From Pteria penguin (Eukaryota; Mollusca; Bivalvia; Pterioida; Pteriidae), in the NCBI GenBank assembly GCA_035048485.1, contig CM068580.1:35749585-35813584 (forward strand): a DNA stretch of 64,000 nucleotides. The letters are read 5' to 3'. The notes under the pieces were generated by a model that was not told the origin of the DNA, ran no database searches, and was given only the letters and a program-made list of their open reading frames with translations. The translations under genes were made by a program, and so were the position numbers. The first letter of the stretch is position 1; each line of letters begins with the position of its first letter. Below, piece by piece: positions 1 to 12,159 of this stretch.

Positions 1-1133
1 CTCTTTTAGATTATGCAATGAAAGAAGTTGTACTAATTTAAAAGCAGACGGGCGTTTCCAAAAATAAGGCTTTACTTCCTGTTTACGTAAGTCAATATAC
101 ACGGGACATTGTAAAATAAAACGAAATTCATCTTCAATGGAATTTAGACATGTAGAACTCTTATTGTTGTTTATATTCTTGTTATATCTACTGGTCTCTA
201 TAGCAAGCGAATGAGCAGACAATCTAAATTTAGTGATACATTTTGTGTATGCTGAGGGAATAGATTTACTTAAATAGAACTGAAGCGAAAAATGGTCAAT
301 AATATGTCTATACAAAAGTGTCAATGACACCTTTAATATACTACTGAGCTTAATCCAACAATCTCTGCTTTATGGCAGGCAAGAAACTTTTACATAAGCT
401 TTGAGATAACCAAACATTGAAGCCTAATGCAAATAACTCATGTTTAATATTCCAAACCCAATTAATTTGGCCGTTCTCAGCAGCATTATACACAGTATCA
501 TAATATGACTTCAGTATACAATTATCAGAGTTTAATATTTAACACCAATATTTTATCATATTAAAAATTCTAATATATCGTAATGGGTATCTGCCAAGTT
601 CTGCATACACCATAACACTATTGGTTGAATTCTTTACATTTAAAATATACATGTATTTACAACATTCTAAATGTACTTTTTCAATGTAACCACCTTTATG
701 GTAACCCCATATTTCACAACCATAATTAAGTACAGCGCCAACATAGCAATCGAAAAACGATATTAAAGTTTCAATATTTAAACACAAATTCTTCACATTA
801 TGTCTGAGAGCCAACAAAGCTTTCCTACCTTTGTCAGCAACCCTTTTCTCAGTAACAGAAAATTTATTATTGTAATTGAATAAAACACCAAGGTAACAAA
901 TTTCATTGACAATTTCGAGATGTGAACCATTGTACAACCAATTTTCATTTTCGTGAACCCTCCCCCCGTTTCTAAATATCAAGATTTTAGATTTTTGAAT
1001 ATTAACGTTCAATTTCCATTTCTGGCTATATTTGTATAAAGCGTCCAGTTGTGACTGCAAACCTGATACCGTTTCCGCAAAAAGAACAAGGTCATCGGCA
1101 TATATAAGAGGTGTGTTCCCCGAACGCCTACTC
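1..1133 (-). pseudogene. Non-LTR retrotransposon ORF2 fragment (reverse transcriptase C-terminal half), decayed
   Basis: Read on the minus strand, about 1133 to 1061 encodes YADDLVLFAE, the catalytic box of LINE reverse transcriptases. It runs in frame into a 173-residue open stretch (1060-539) with the thumb/C-terminal signatures CYLGVLF, LNYGCEIWGYHKG and YAELGRYPL. A TAA follows at about 539. The same frame then resumes (NAAENGQINWVWN), and after a frameshift near 355 a further open stretch with RLSAHSLAIETSRY and EDEFRFILQCPVY reaches position 1. This Cys-containing tail is the usual 3' part of this LINE family. At least one stop and one frameshift make it a dead copy. The element continues beyond the left window edge; the 5' part of ORF2 is missing above 1133. 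Related fragments lie at 14.5, 51.2 and 60.0 kb. Confidence 0.9.
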
Positions 1134-1140
1134 GTTTAAA

Positions 1141-1640
1141 ACAACAGATAATTAAGTAGGTGTGAATGGGGGTCCTCAAAAGGGAAATTTACCTGTGCGA
1201 AATTTTACTTAAAAATACCTTTGTTATAGTTTATCTATTTCTGTGATAAAGTAAATTAAATTCAGAAAATCTATTATAACCGAATAAATTAGAGCGTAAA
1301 AGTACTTTCAAATTTGGAATTTTTATTTATTTTTTTTTTATTCTTTTATTTTATTTATCTATTTATTTATTTTGATGTAAATGCTTTTTCTTGATTAAAA
1401 TATGGCCTTATTTTACATTTCATCGAAAATAATTTCTTAGTTTTCATCATCATTATCATGATATTTTCAGAGCAATTGTTAATCTTTTTTCATAATTGCT
1501 GCAATTTTTTATCATTGAAATAATCTTCATTAACAAAATGATGCAGGGATGATTAAAATAATTAAAGCAATGTTCTGATGACTCGTTAATACTTCTTAGA
1601 AGCTGCGTAATCATCAGAGTCTGAACAGCCCAAGCACTTT
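1141..1640. other. AT-rich non-coding stretch
   Basis: No coding signal seen. It contains a TTTATTTATT-rich low-complexity segment around 1320-1375. The short minus-strand open frame here is AT-biased and resembles no family. Confidence 0.5.
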
Positions 1641-1643
1641 TAT

Positions 1644-1740
1644 CCAATCAAAATAGAATATGTGAGTACCCAAGCTATATAGACAACCAATGAAATGAGA
1701 ATTTATGAGTTGTCCAAGCTGTCTGCATTCTTATAAAAAG
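1644..1740 (+). promoter_or_regulatory. Possible core promoter of the FLYWCH/MULE element (two CCAAT boxes and a TATA box)
   Basis: CCAAT occurs at 1644-1648 and 1687-1691, and TATAAAAAG at 1732-1740, about 40 bp before the first recognisable FLYWCH residues. The order and spacing fit an RNA polymerase II core promoter. Its function is inferred only from motif placement. Confidence 0.35.
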
Positions 1741-1773
1741 GATACTTAAACATTGATCCTCATTCAAAGTCTT

Positions 1774-3119
1774 CAACAATGGCCAACGAGGAGTGAACCT
1801 CTCTATAAATGGCTACATTTACAGTGTCAACCGCCGTAACGCAACCAAAGTGTTCTGGTGATGTACCCAGTCTGGATGCTTATCTTCTATGTCAACAGAG
1901 AACGAGATCCCCTCAGGCTTCGGACGTCAAAATCACAACCATCCGGCAGACCACGCAGAAGTAGTAGCAACGCAGATCATGGAGCAGGTGAAACATCGAT
2001 GCACTGCTAAAGTTAGACCGATACCCAGCATCTACTACGAAGAGCTCAACAAACTGCGAGACGAAAACTGGGATGACGACAGTAGAGACGTAGTCGAGTG
2101 TCTACCACCATCAAGTCAACATTGTAACGAGCCAGACGCAAACAGGCACCCGCCCTACCAAAGAGCCAAACAGACATCAACCTAGAGGAGAAATGGACGA
2201 CAACATCTACAGGGGACAGATTCCTTCTATTTGATGAAACATTTCAGAGCCAACGGATACTTGTATTCGCCACTGACGACAACCTCAGAGATCTAGCTGC
2301 AGCCGATGTATTCTACTACGACGGAACATTCTATACATGTCCATCGTTATTCTACCAGTTATACAGCATCCACGTCTTCAGCGAAAGAATCATAAAGTCT
2401 GTTGTCTTTGCCTTTTTACCTGGGAAGAGCCAAGCAATCTACCACAGACTCTTTACTCTGCTGCTAGACGCTACATATAACCTGGGCCTGACCTTTGGAC
2501 CAACCAACGTCATGCTGGATTTTGAAGTAGCTGCACACACAGCAAAGATGTCTTCCCTGGGATCACCACAAAGGGCTGCTTTTTTCCCACTATACACAGT
2601 GCATTTGGAGGAAGGCACAGGCAACCGGACTTCAGCTACCATACAGAGACAACAGCGACGTAAAGACATTGGTACGGCGAGCAGCGATTCTACCACTAGT
2701 CCCCCTAGATGCAGTAGAAGATGTTTGGTTCACGGCGCTAGAAGACAGAGACAACGCAGACATCAGCAACCTTACGCACACCTTTGCCGACTACGTGACA
2801 GAGCAGTGGATTGAAGGAGATCGTTTAATGTGGAACCATTTTGGGACGCAGGGACCCCGCACCACAAATAACCTCCATGGATGGCATAACAAGCTTAAGA
2901 AGATGGCACACCACGCTCATCCTTACATCTTCACAGCTATACAGATGCTCAAGGACATACAGAACTCAAACGAAATAAGTGAGATCCAGCGAAGAGGAAC
3001 TACCAGACCCAAAGCGAAGAGATACGTCACCATAGACCGCCGCCTTTCAACACTCAAGCAGCGTTACCAAGACGGGATCATAGAGTTGATGCGTCATAAA
3101 CCAAAACCTCCTCTTGCGT
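1774..3119 (+). pseudogene. FLYWCH zinc finger plus MULE-type transposase, frameshifted remnant
   Basis: Three successive frames give one protein of Mutator-like (MULE) type. About 1780-1950 reads as a FLYWCH finger: NGYIYSVNRRNATKVFW, then an in-frame TGA at 1859 where a residue would precede the first Cys (CTQSGC), then QNHNHPAD with the paired His. A shift near 2170 leads to the transposase core with YYDGTFYTCPSLFYQLY (the DGTF acidic motif), a Leu-rich segment, and MLDFEVAA (second acidic motif). A second shift at the T/C run near 2583 gives GCFFHYTQCIWRKAQ, the MULE Cys/His signature. The third frame (about 2590-3119) covers VPLDAVEDVW, FADYVTEQWI and the C-terminal NNLHGWHNKLKK. Its GC content is higher than its surroundings. 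At least two frameshifts and one stop make it non-functional. Terminal inverted repeats were not identified. Confidence 0.85.
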
Positions 3120-3206
3120 AATGGACCAAAACCTCCTCCTGCGTAATGGACCAAAACTTCCAACTGCGTAATGGGCCAAGACCTCAACTTGCGTAATGGA
3201 CCAGTG
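3101..3206 (+). repeat. 25-bp tandem repeat at the end of the MULE remnant, 4 copies
   Basis: Four head-to-tail copies of a unit beginning CCAAAACCTCC and ending GCGTAATGGA. The first overlaps the last codons of the transposase frame, so the array grew from the 3' end of the coding region. Confidence 0.85.
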
Positions 3207-4434
3207 TTTACAATGACTGATTTTAAGTTTTCTGTGTAATGCGTACTTTGGCCGCCTTTCACGGCTTACACTGGGTTTGAACCATGGCCTAATGTTTTAT
3301 CGCAGGTAACCAGTGTTCCATTTGGAAAAATTGCTTAATTCGCTTTATTCATATTCTGCTTTATTCATATTCTGCTAAGAATAATAGTGTTTTCTATTTG
3401 CATACATTTGGTTTACATTTTGATAATATACATGATAACTTTGCATGTCTCACAAATATTTCAATATCCCTCTTTTCATTCTCTTTCTTACAACTTTTCA
3501 TTCTTGCTGTTTAGTCTGATTCATAATTTTAACTTCACGTTAAGTTACATTTTACATAGATTTTGATTATTGAGTGTATTATACTTCTCATAAGTTTCAT
3601 TTGCCAAGACCAATATTTGTTTCTGTGTGCTGCTCCTCTGAGTCTATTTGTCTAATACGACTATCACGTACATTGTCTACAAAATGCTTTAAGAGAGTAT
3701 CTTCTCGTTCGTTTTATAAAGATTTGGAAAACATCAAAAACAAGAATGATCTTTTTCTAATAGTCAGGTAACTCAATTTAAGAAATAGTACAATATAATT
3801 TTATACGAACACTTTGGGGAATCAACTAAATTCTAAATGCTTAATTGTATCTTTTGTTTTAACAGTGATAGTGACCCAAGCATGAGACTTGGTGCTTGGG
3901 TCTGACATCTCGGACTAAGTAATTTGATACTAATAATCTGATATCCGATACATTTTCATATTTTAAAAATTGTATATTTCATCTCACTTTTAAAGCAAAT
4001 GTGATGAAACTTTTAAAATTAAGAAGAATACAATCAGTTGGGGCTATAATGCCACATTCTGCAAGGTTATCAAGCTCTCTTTTATGGCGTAGGCCCTACA
4101 TGATGACAATTCGTTATCACAATGTAACAGCTTATACTAGATAAAGTATAAAAACTAGACAGAGGTATAAAGTGAAAGGTACGGTAGAGCATCAGGTCCG
4201 TCAGAGCCTCTGGTTCCACGTAATATAATATAATACCAAATACATAAAAGCATAAAAAAGCTGATTAGATAAATGTAGCATAGTATACATATGTAGATGA
4301 AGTGTAACAAATAAAAGAGTAAATATTTTACCGCTTTATGTTAATTAATCACGTCTTGAATACAGACATAAAGAATGCATATTTCAGATAAATTAGTACT
4401 TATTATGTCTTATACGACAGTGGATACTGTGTAA
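3207..4434. other. Intergenic stretch, nothing recognised
   Basis: AT-rich, with short open frames that lack codon structure or recognisable motifs. A direct repeat of about 16 bp (CTTTATTCATATTCTG) occurs at about 3343-3375. No RNA gene seen. Confidence 0.4.
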
Positions 4435-4758
4435 GTGATAGAAACATACCTGCCGAAGAAACCAAGCTACATGAGATCACAAATGACAATATTCGCAGCA
4501 TTTTCTGTAAATATGATTCCGGTGCCCAATTTATTGTCCTACAAGTTTTATTATTTTAATCTTGCTTGGTTAATGAATTGTGTATTGCCGTTATGGTGTA
4601 TGATTTTCAATGGACGGATTTGGCATGGTCTGAAGAGGGTAGATCCCAAAAGGTATAGTCTAAACATGTACGGCAGCCCAGCCGCGCTTTGCATATTTTT
4701 ACAATTCATTTACACGAATAAACTTTTCTCGTACAGTAATTCATCATTTGACGAATAA
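4435..4758 (+). pseudogene. Unrecognised 107-codon open stretch with hydrophobic segments
   Basis: The frame opens without an ATG (GTG at 4435) and stops at 4756-4758. It has two hydrophobic segments, the first containing FNLAWLMNCVLPLWCMIF and followed by a basic turn (GRIWHGLKR), the second CIFLQFIYT. The hydrophobic-then-basic pattern vaguely resembles one transmembrane helix and cytoplasmic loop of a rhodopsin-like receptor, but no family signature is present. It could be an exon, a pseudogene fragment or chance. Confidence 0.15.
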
Positions 4759-5032
4759 CGATAAGATAAACTTAATTGTTATATTTAATATAATGATACT
4801 ATTATACATAATATCAGGATATATGGTATCATAATTTACAGTATTGGGAGGGAAAACATTTACTTTGTATTACTATAGAAAGTGAATGGTCAATATAATC
4901 CAAAACATAATAATTTTGAGTAGACATAAATAAACTGATGCTCATCATCTTTTACACAGATATAACATGCTATCACAATGGAGGGGTAAAGGACATTTAC
5001 ATGATTGGCCTAATGTCTTGATCCTAAAAGAG

Positions 5033-5640
5033 GCTTAACCCTCTTCACCTTCGTCGACTTAAGACTTAACCCTCCCCGAACCTTTGATATCTAGATGCTA
5101 AATTCTCCTTACTTTGGTATCTAGACAATTAAACCTTGTCACTGATATCTAGAGGCTTCACTTACCTCATGTTTGATATCTAGAGAATACACCATCCTCA
5201 CTTTTGATATCTAGAGATTTAACCCTCCTCACTTTTGATATCTAGAGATTTAACCTTCCTCACCTTTGATATCTAGGGACTAAACCATCCTCATCTTTGA
5301 TATCTGGAGACTTAACCCTCCTTACTTTTGATATCTAGAGACTAAACCATCCTCACCTTTGATATCTGGAGACTTAACCCTCCTCACTTTTGATATCTAG
5401 AGACTAAACCATCCTCACCTTTGATATCTAAAGACTTAACCCTCCTCACTTTTGATAACTAGAGGCTAAACCTTTTCCGGCTTTTGATACTTGGAGGCTA
5501 AACCTTCCCCGACCTTATGATATCTTTTGATACATTTGATATTTACTATTTGATATCTAAAGTCACAATCCTCCTCATACTTTTGATATCTGGAGGCTTA
5601 ACCCTTCTCCTTCTTTTGATATTTTGAGACTTCTTTCACT
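5033..5640 (+). repeat. 31-bp minisatellite, about 19 units
   Basis: The unit reads TTTGATATCTAGAGACTTAA followed by a CCCTCCTCAC pyrimidine stretch. Copies are cleanest from 5150 to 5450 and decay on both sides. The unit carries a GATATC palindrome next to CTAGAG. Confidence 0.9.
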
Positions 5641-6818
5641 TCTGTACGAGTTCCATACCTGTGTGCTAGATCATTCAGATTGAATTTTATGTGCTTTTTA
5701 TACAGAAGTTGGCGATACTCTTTATTCAGAAGAAGGTTGACTTGAATTAAAAAGTATGGGTGACTATGCCTTTTATGGAAATGTCCATTTAATCTAATAT
5801 CTCATCAGGAATATATATGTATATATATATAATGAATTCATACAACACAACTTAAAATTTCAATTTATGCTTATTCATCATACCATTTTATTTCTATTTT
5901 CAAACATATTTAACTACTTTATCCAGACAGTAAAGTCACGTCAATGGCACCTGCCCTTTGGTTTACCTGTTATAATTGCATATTACTTCGGGCTAGCATC
6001 CAGGATTAAGCTGCTTGGTCCACGATCAAGTGTAACCTCCTTGATACGGCCAATAGTATTGTGTGGTAATAGTGAAGTTGGTAATAGCAGATTAAGGTAG
6101 TTTATTGGGAGGAAAAGTTTGTTGAGGGCATTCTTAAAGTTGTTATTATGAGTCAGTAAACGCAATCCGATATTCTCAATAAAGCTTTATATAAATACAA
6201 ACGGAAGCCTGATTTCCTGCCATGGCATATATGTATATCCGAAAATCTTATGTAAAAATAAGAATAAATGAACATTGGCCGTTTGTAATACCGGCTTTTC
6301 AGGATCGATGACCCATCAATAAACCCCAAACTGCTAGGCCCTCCATTGGGAGACTATTTATACGTTAGCGGCCAAGTGCTGTTGTTCGGAGTAACTGTGA
6401 TCCTGTTAGATACAATGATTACATAATACAGTGATTTTGGTATTAGATATAATATATCCGCGAGGTCACTGCCAAACATGCTTAAAATATCGAGGATCTA
6501 CGATAACAGAGGTTCGCAAAATAAATGAATACATGTAAATAAATGAATGAATAAATTTTGTTAATTAATTGATAAATTTTAAATAATAATGAATTAATAC
6601 ACTCTTTAGAAATAAATCGGTAAAAATTAGTGAATTGATATATGTATAATTTGAAAACACTAGCATTATTCAGGAATAAAAATAACTGAGAAAAAAATGT
6701 GGACAACGAGTTGATGCAAGAATTTCGATTTCCTACCTTTCGGAAAAAATTAATCAAGCTTTTCACAAATAGGGTAAGAGAAGCCAATTTAAATGGTCTT
6801 TCAGATAGTCCATATGAG
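5641..6818. other. Non-coding stretch, nothing recognised
   Basis: No supported gene. It contains a short (AT)n run near 5815-5830. The open frames on both strands lack family features. Confidence 0.4.
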
Positions 6819-6854
6819 CAGAGACATATATACACATGTGTATATATGTCTCTG
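6819..6854. repeat. Perfect 36-bp palindrome
   Basis: Two 18-bp arms (left arm CAGAGACATATATACACA) meet with no spacer at 6836/6837; every base pairs. The flanks do not continue the symmetry. It could extrude as a cruciform, or be a recent fold-back duplication. Confidence 0.9.
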
Positions 6855-7289
6855 ATATGAGACAAAGACTTTTAGTTTCAACTTTTCTTAAATGTCTCCG
6901 TGCGCCCACTTTAGGTCAGAGTCAATGTCTGCTGGGGGTACACGCTTAAGATGAAGCTCAACAGAACAAAATAAATTTATAAAGTTAACTCCAATAATCC
7001 GGACTTAGATTCTTACCAAAAAAAACTTCATACATGTCCAATATTCAAGTGATTTTATATCTCTTTTTCATTTTATGTGCAGTGTACTCATAATCCTTAC
7101 AAAGTTACCTCTCTTGATACCATTCATTGGTTATTTCTTCGTTTTTGAAAGAGTTATGCCTCTTTCACATACATCCATATCCTAAATGTTAAAATCGTTC
7201 TGGTTTATTTATTAATTTATTCGTTAATTTTAATGATTTAATTAATTTTAATTTTTATTTATTTGTCTATATATCAAAATGCTAAAACA

Positions 7290-9052
7290 GGTCACTGAAA
7301 GCAAAAAAAAAAAAAAAAAAGGAAATTAAGATATTTTAGGGGTTAGCATGTAATAGTGTGACGCGTTTGACTTATCTGTAGATACATGTAGTTCCCTTCG
7401 AGACAGCATAGTGCGTTTGACTTATCTGTGGATATGTGTAGTTTTCTTGGTGATGGTGTAGTGCGTTTGACTTAACTGTAGATACATGTAGCTCTCTGCA
7501 TGATAGCAAAGTGCGTTTGACTTATCTGTGGATACATGTACATGTAGTTCTCCTCACGAAAGTATAGTGCATTTGACTTATCTGTGGATACATGTAATTC
7601 TCTTTATGATAGCATAGTGCGTTTGACTTATCTGTGGATACGGATACATGCAGTTCTCTTCGTGATAGTATAGTGCGTTTGACTTATCTGTAAATTCATG
7701 TACTTCTCTTCGTAATAGTATAGTACGTTTGACTTATCTGTGGATACATGTACATGTAGTTTTCTTCATGATAGTATAGTCCGTTTGACTTATCTGTGGA
7801 TACATGTAGTTCTCTTCGTGATAGTATAGTGCGTTTGACTTTTCTGTGGATACATGTACATGTAGTTCTCTTTATGATAGTATAGTGCGTTTGACTTATC
7901 TGTGGATACATGCAGTTCTCTTCGTGATAGTATAGTGCGTTTGACTTATTTGTGGATACATGCAGTTCTCTTTATAATAGTATAGTTTGATTTATCTGTG
8001 AATATATGCAGTTCTCTTCGTGATAGTATAGTGCGTTTGACTTATCTTTGAATATATGCAGTTCTCTTCGTGATAGTATAGTGCGTTTGACTTATCTGTG
8101 GATACATGTAGTTCTCTTTATGATAGTATAGTGCGTTTGACTTATCTGTGGATACATGTAGTTCTCTTCGTGATAGTATAGTGTGTTTGACTTAGCTGTG
8201 GATACATGTACATGTAGTTCTCTTTATGATAGTATAGTGCGTTTGATTTATCTGTGGATACATGTAGTTCTTTTCCGTGATAGTATAGTGCGTTTGACTT
8301 TTCTGTGGATATATGTATATGCAGTTCTCTTTATGATAGTATAGTGCGTTTGACTTATCTGTGGATACATGTAGTTCTTTCTCGTGATAGTACAGTGCGT
8401 TTGACTTATCTGTGGATACATGTACATGTAGTTTTCTTTATGATAGTATAGTGCGTTTGACTTATCTGTGAATACATGCAGTTTTCTTTATGATAGTATA
8501 GTGCGTTTGACTTATATGTGGATATGTGCAGTTTTCTTCGTGATTGTATAGTGCGTTTGACTTTTCTGTGGATACATGTACATGTAGTTTTCTTTATGAT
8601 AGTATAGTGCGTTTGACTTATCTGTGAATACATGCAGTTCTCTTTATGATAGTATAGTGCGTTTGACTTATCTGTGAATACATGCAGTTCTCTTTATGAT
8701 AGTATAGTGCGTTTGACTTGTATGTGGATATGTGCAGTTTTCTTCGTGATTGTATGGTGCGTTTGACTTATCTGTGGATACATGCAGTTCTCTTTATGAT
8801 AGTATAGTGCGTTTGACTTATCTGTGGATACATGTAGTTCTTTTTCGTGATAGTATAGTGCGTTTGACTTATCTGTGGATACATGTACATGTAGTTTTCT
8901 TTATGATAGTATAGTGCGTTTGACTTATCTGTGAATACATGTAGTTTTCTTTTTGATAGTATAGTGCGTTTGACTTATATGTGAATACATGTAGTTCTCT
9001 TCGTGTTAGTATAGTGCGTTTGACTTATCTGTGGATTTATGTAGTTCTATTT
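7290..9052 (+). repeat. Long minisatellite, 50-bp unit with a 6-bp insertion variant
   Basis: About 30 or more units run from about 7345 to 9050. The core is GTGCGTTTGACTTATCTGTG followed by GATACATGTAG and TTCTCTT. Some units carry a duplicated ACATGT, making about 56 bp. Unit variants (TTTATGATAG versus TTCGTGATAG) are interspersed. A poly-A run at 7303-7320 precedes the array. Open frames inside it are repeat read-through. Confidence 0.95.
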
Positions 9053-9640
9053 ATTTATTTCAATTTAGAAAATATTACAATGAAGGTACGTGGGGGTTTT
9101 TTTTTGTCAATGAGTGTAAAAATAAATCTGTCCTCACGTAATAATACACATAAAGGTACGTAGACGAAAGGAATCATTAGTAGAACTTTATTTCAATTTT
9201 CATTTGAGATTATACCCTGTACCACAGAAGAAAGTGACAACTAAGTAAATATCACTAGTTCCTTATTATGTTTAAAACATTAAACGCTAAAATGTCATAA
9301 TTAGTCAAATATATTGTCAAAATAACTTGTTAACCTACAATATTGTATATTTTAAAATATGATAACATACCAATCCTTGTGATGAGATTTGATACTTATT
9401 TCTGTGTAAAGAATGATTATCATAGTAACCATGACCTTGTCTAAATGACCTCCATGAAGGTAATGACATACCCCCAAATCAGGAATACTCTTAATATGGG
9501 ATATCATCTTTCCCTTTCTCAGATTCAGAGTTACTGTCCAGACATTTGTATTGATTGACAGATCTGAAATACTTTCTTTTACCGTAAGGTTTTCGACATT
9601 TTACTGAAAATTTAGCAATTGTTTAATTTTTTTTATAAAC
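9053..9640. other. Non-coding stretch, nothing recognised
   Basis: AT-rich sequence between the minisatellite and the MITE. No exon with credible splice sites was seen. Confidence 0.4.
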
Positions 9641-9811
9641 CAGTGGCGGATTTAGAGCCACAGATTTACAAGGCATATATAGATGATAAGGTTGACAACA
9701 CTCTGGTAATGAGTAAAACTCCAGATTTGGCACCCAAAATGGCTGAGTATTTTAGTTAATACTTGACTTTAAACTCCCCCCTTTTTTCCCGAAATCCTGG
9801 ATCTGTCACTG
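9641..9811. mobile_element. Short non-autonomous TIR element (hAT-like MITE)
   Basis: It begins CAGTGGCGGATTTAGAG and ends with the reverse complement of CAGTGACAGATCCAGGA, an imperfect terminal inverted repeat with the CAGTG start common in hAT elements. At 171 bp it has no coding capacity. A clean 8-bp target duplication is not visible. Confidence 0.6.
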
Positions 9812-10530
9812 CAAACCTGCGATAAAGATACCAGTATCTGGTATGTAGTATCGTTCAAAATGTCAGACCAAAGTCTCATGGTTATACCTGAAATTTCAAA
9901 CTTGTATTTAGTGTTGTTTATATGTAACCTGCGTTGTTTCAGTATTTTGAATCTATTTAGGATAACAAAACGAGTTATCTCTCTTGCATTGATTGACCGT
10001 AAACAAATACTAAACAGAATTTCAGAGATAGAACCATCTCATTTTCGTTTGTGTGTGTGTGGATGTAGGGAAAGGATGTTCTTTAGTTTTAGATTGAATC
10101 TTTTCTTTTCTGAGTATGTTGGCTAAGCTAAAGTGTACATCAGACTCAGTTTGTATTATGTAGAGAGTATTTCCATTGATGTATCAATGCTTTTGCTTAA
10201 ACAAATGTCAGTAGAGCACATGGCATATCGTATTAATATTGTGTCTAATATCATATCGTATAAATATTACTTTCACATCATATGTAAATAAATTAATATG
10301 TACTAAATATATTTATTGTTTATATACATATAATTTCATTATATAAACATTTATTTGTTTGTGGATGGTTATGTATATTTCATGTATATTTTCATTTCAT
10401 GTTTATTTTCATTAACGAGGAGGTAACTATGTCACTGAACGTATGTTTAAAGCAGGCGAAATATATCACGGAATAATTTTCTCACGGAACATTTTAAATT
10501 AGATAACGCTTACATATTAACACCTAGACT
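9812..10530. other. Non-coding stretch, nothing recognised
   Basis: It contains an 88-codon open frame (9860-10126) with no recognisable motif and AT-biased composition. It is probably chance. Confidence 0.35.
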
Positions 10531-11345
10531 AGGAATATTGAGAAAAGTAAGAGATGAAAGAACTACAGTCAATTGCTACATCACTTATATTTGTGTTTTG
10601 ACATCGACAAATTATAGAATTGTTGGCAAATTATCTAAGCTCGATAACCTTGAATTTAAGAACAAGAGGTCAATATTAGAGTCAATACCACATATTCATA
10701 TTAGAGTAGATTCAGTAAAAAGGAGAAGTGCTGAGATTGAGGAATGTGTATCGGGCGATTATAACATGCTGCACAAAATTACACGAAAATTGAACTAAAG
10801 CATATAGGGAAATGTCACGTGATACTGAGCTTAAACTCGGCGATGAAGTGGCGGGTAATATCTGAAAGAAAGAGATATGCTATGCTGAAGGTGACTGTTG
10901 AGGACTTACAGTGTCGTGGTCTGAAAAATAACCTCATATTCCATAGACTACCACCCAGGTGGTGAATACATGTTACGAGATTTTATTTACTACGAACTTG
11001 ATATTGATAAATATACTGAATTTGACAGTGTTCACAAGTTTGGGAAGCTCCATACAGTGAAACCACTCCCAATAATAGCTCGCTATATTTATCACAAAGA
11101 CAGGAAGATGGTCAAGGAAAGTGGATACAAGCTACTTGGCTCACCTTTGGGTATCAGCAAACAGTTCCTAAGCTCTATCGAGAACAGGAGATAATACTAT
11201 CCCATTATAAAAGGCACTATTCTCAGGGGGACATGGTGGAGCTTGCGAAAGACCGTTTGTATATTAACGGCACTAAATTCCAGGCGCAGAACCTACACCA
11301 ACCAAAACAACCCGCAGCCGCCGCGCGTAAACAGGGCACCAACAC
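10530..11345 (+). pseudogene. LINE ORF1p (coiled coil, RRM and C-terminal domain), decayed
   Basis: Two main open stretches and the bridge between them give one LINE ORF1 protein. About 10620-10760 is charged and helical (KLSKLDNLEFKNKRSILESI, then VDSVKRRSAEIEE), the coiled-coil part. About 10895-10945 gives VEDLQCRGLKNNLIFHRLPP, the start of the RRM-like domain. 10970-11192 continues with LRDFIYYELDI, FGKLHTVKPLPIIARYIYHKD and GYKLLGSPLGISKQF, and 11195-11270 with LAKDRLYINGTKF, the C-terminal domain. A Gln/Pro/Ala tail and TAG follow near 11357. Stops at 10796 and about 10963 and a frameshift near 11192 make it dead. Its tail (11305-11340) resembles the satellite edge at 14,055, which links it to the downstream array and to the reverse transcriptase debris at 14.5 kb. 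Confidence 0.85.
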
Positions 11346-11655
11346 AGACCAAAACTAGAGCATGTTTTAAAAATATATGCCCTGCTTGGGCTTAATTCAT
11401 AGCAGCAACAAACTTTCCTAATCTATAAGTTTCATGGGCCAAAACTCCTATAAATAATAACTCCAGTAATGTAGTATTGCCTTTTGACATATTGACCCTC
11501 ACATCTATATGCGTCCTTCTCTTTTGATAAGATTTTAAATTACCTCTGTTTAGAAGAACTTGACCTGTAAAATATGTGAAATATGATCAAATTCTGACGA
11601 GCATTTAATAATACGTGAGAAGCACCTGGAAACAAATAATCTCAGCTTTTTCTAT

Positions 11656-12075
11656 CAGCTGTGACCTTCACCTTTGACCCCAAAATCAATAGGGTTCTTT
11701 CTCTCCTGATAAGTAAGTATATATCCAAATTTGGTTTGAAAATGATCAAAGGTACTTGGGTAGTTCAAATAAATATTAATAACAGATTTTTTTCATCAGC
11801 TGTGACATTTGACCTTTTGACCCCAAAATCAGTAAGGTTCTTCTCTCTTGATAAGTAAGTATATATCCAAATTTGGTTTGAATATGATCAAAGGTACTTG
11901 TGTTATCATCCAAAAAAACCAATAATTACAGTAAAATACAATAATTACATCAGCTGTGACCTTGACCTTTGACCCCAAAATCGATAGGGTTCTTTCTCTC
12001 TTGATAAGTGAGCATACATCCAAATTTGGTTTGAATATGTTGAAAGGTACTTTTGTCATAATCCGGAAACTAATG
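11656..12075 (+). repeat. Three tandem copies of a 140-155-bp repeat carrying TGACCT half-sites
   Basis: Copies begin with CAGCTGTGA at 11656, 11797 and 11951. Each continues with GACC-type motifs, then GGTTCTT, AAGTATATATCC and TTGGTTTGAA, and ends AAAGGTACTT. Copy 3 contains TGACCTTTGACCCC, the reverse complement of a direct repeat of two AGGTCA-like half-sites with 1-bp spacing. Copy 2 has 2-bp spacing and copy 1 has one degenerate half-site. This is interspersed repeat DNA separating the ORF1p remnant from the satellite; any regulatory role is speculative. Confidence 0.85.
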
Positions 12076-12159
12076 TGTGACGGAAGGTCGGAAGGAAAGA
12101 AGGACGGACAAAGCAAACACTTAAAACCACCTGTCATACCTGGCGGGGCATACCAACCC

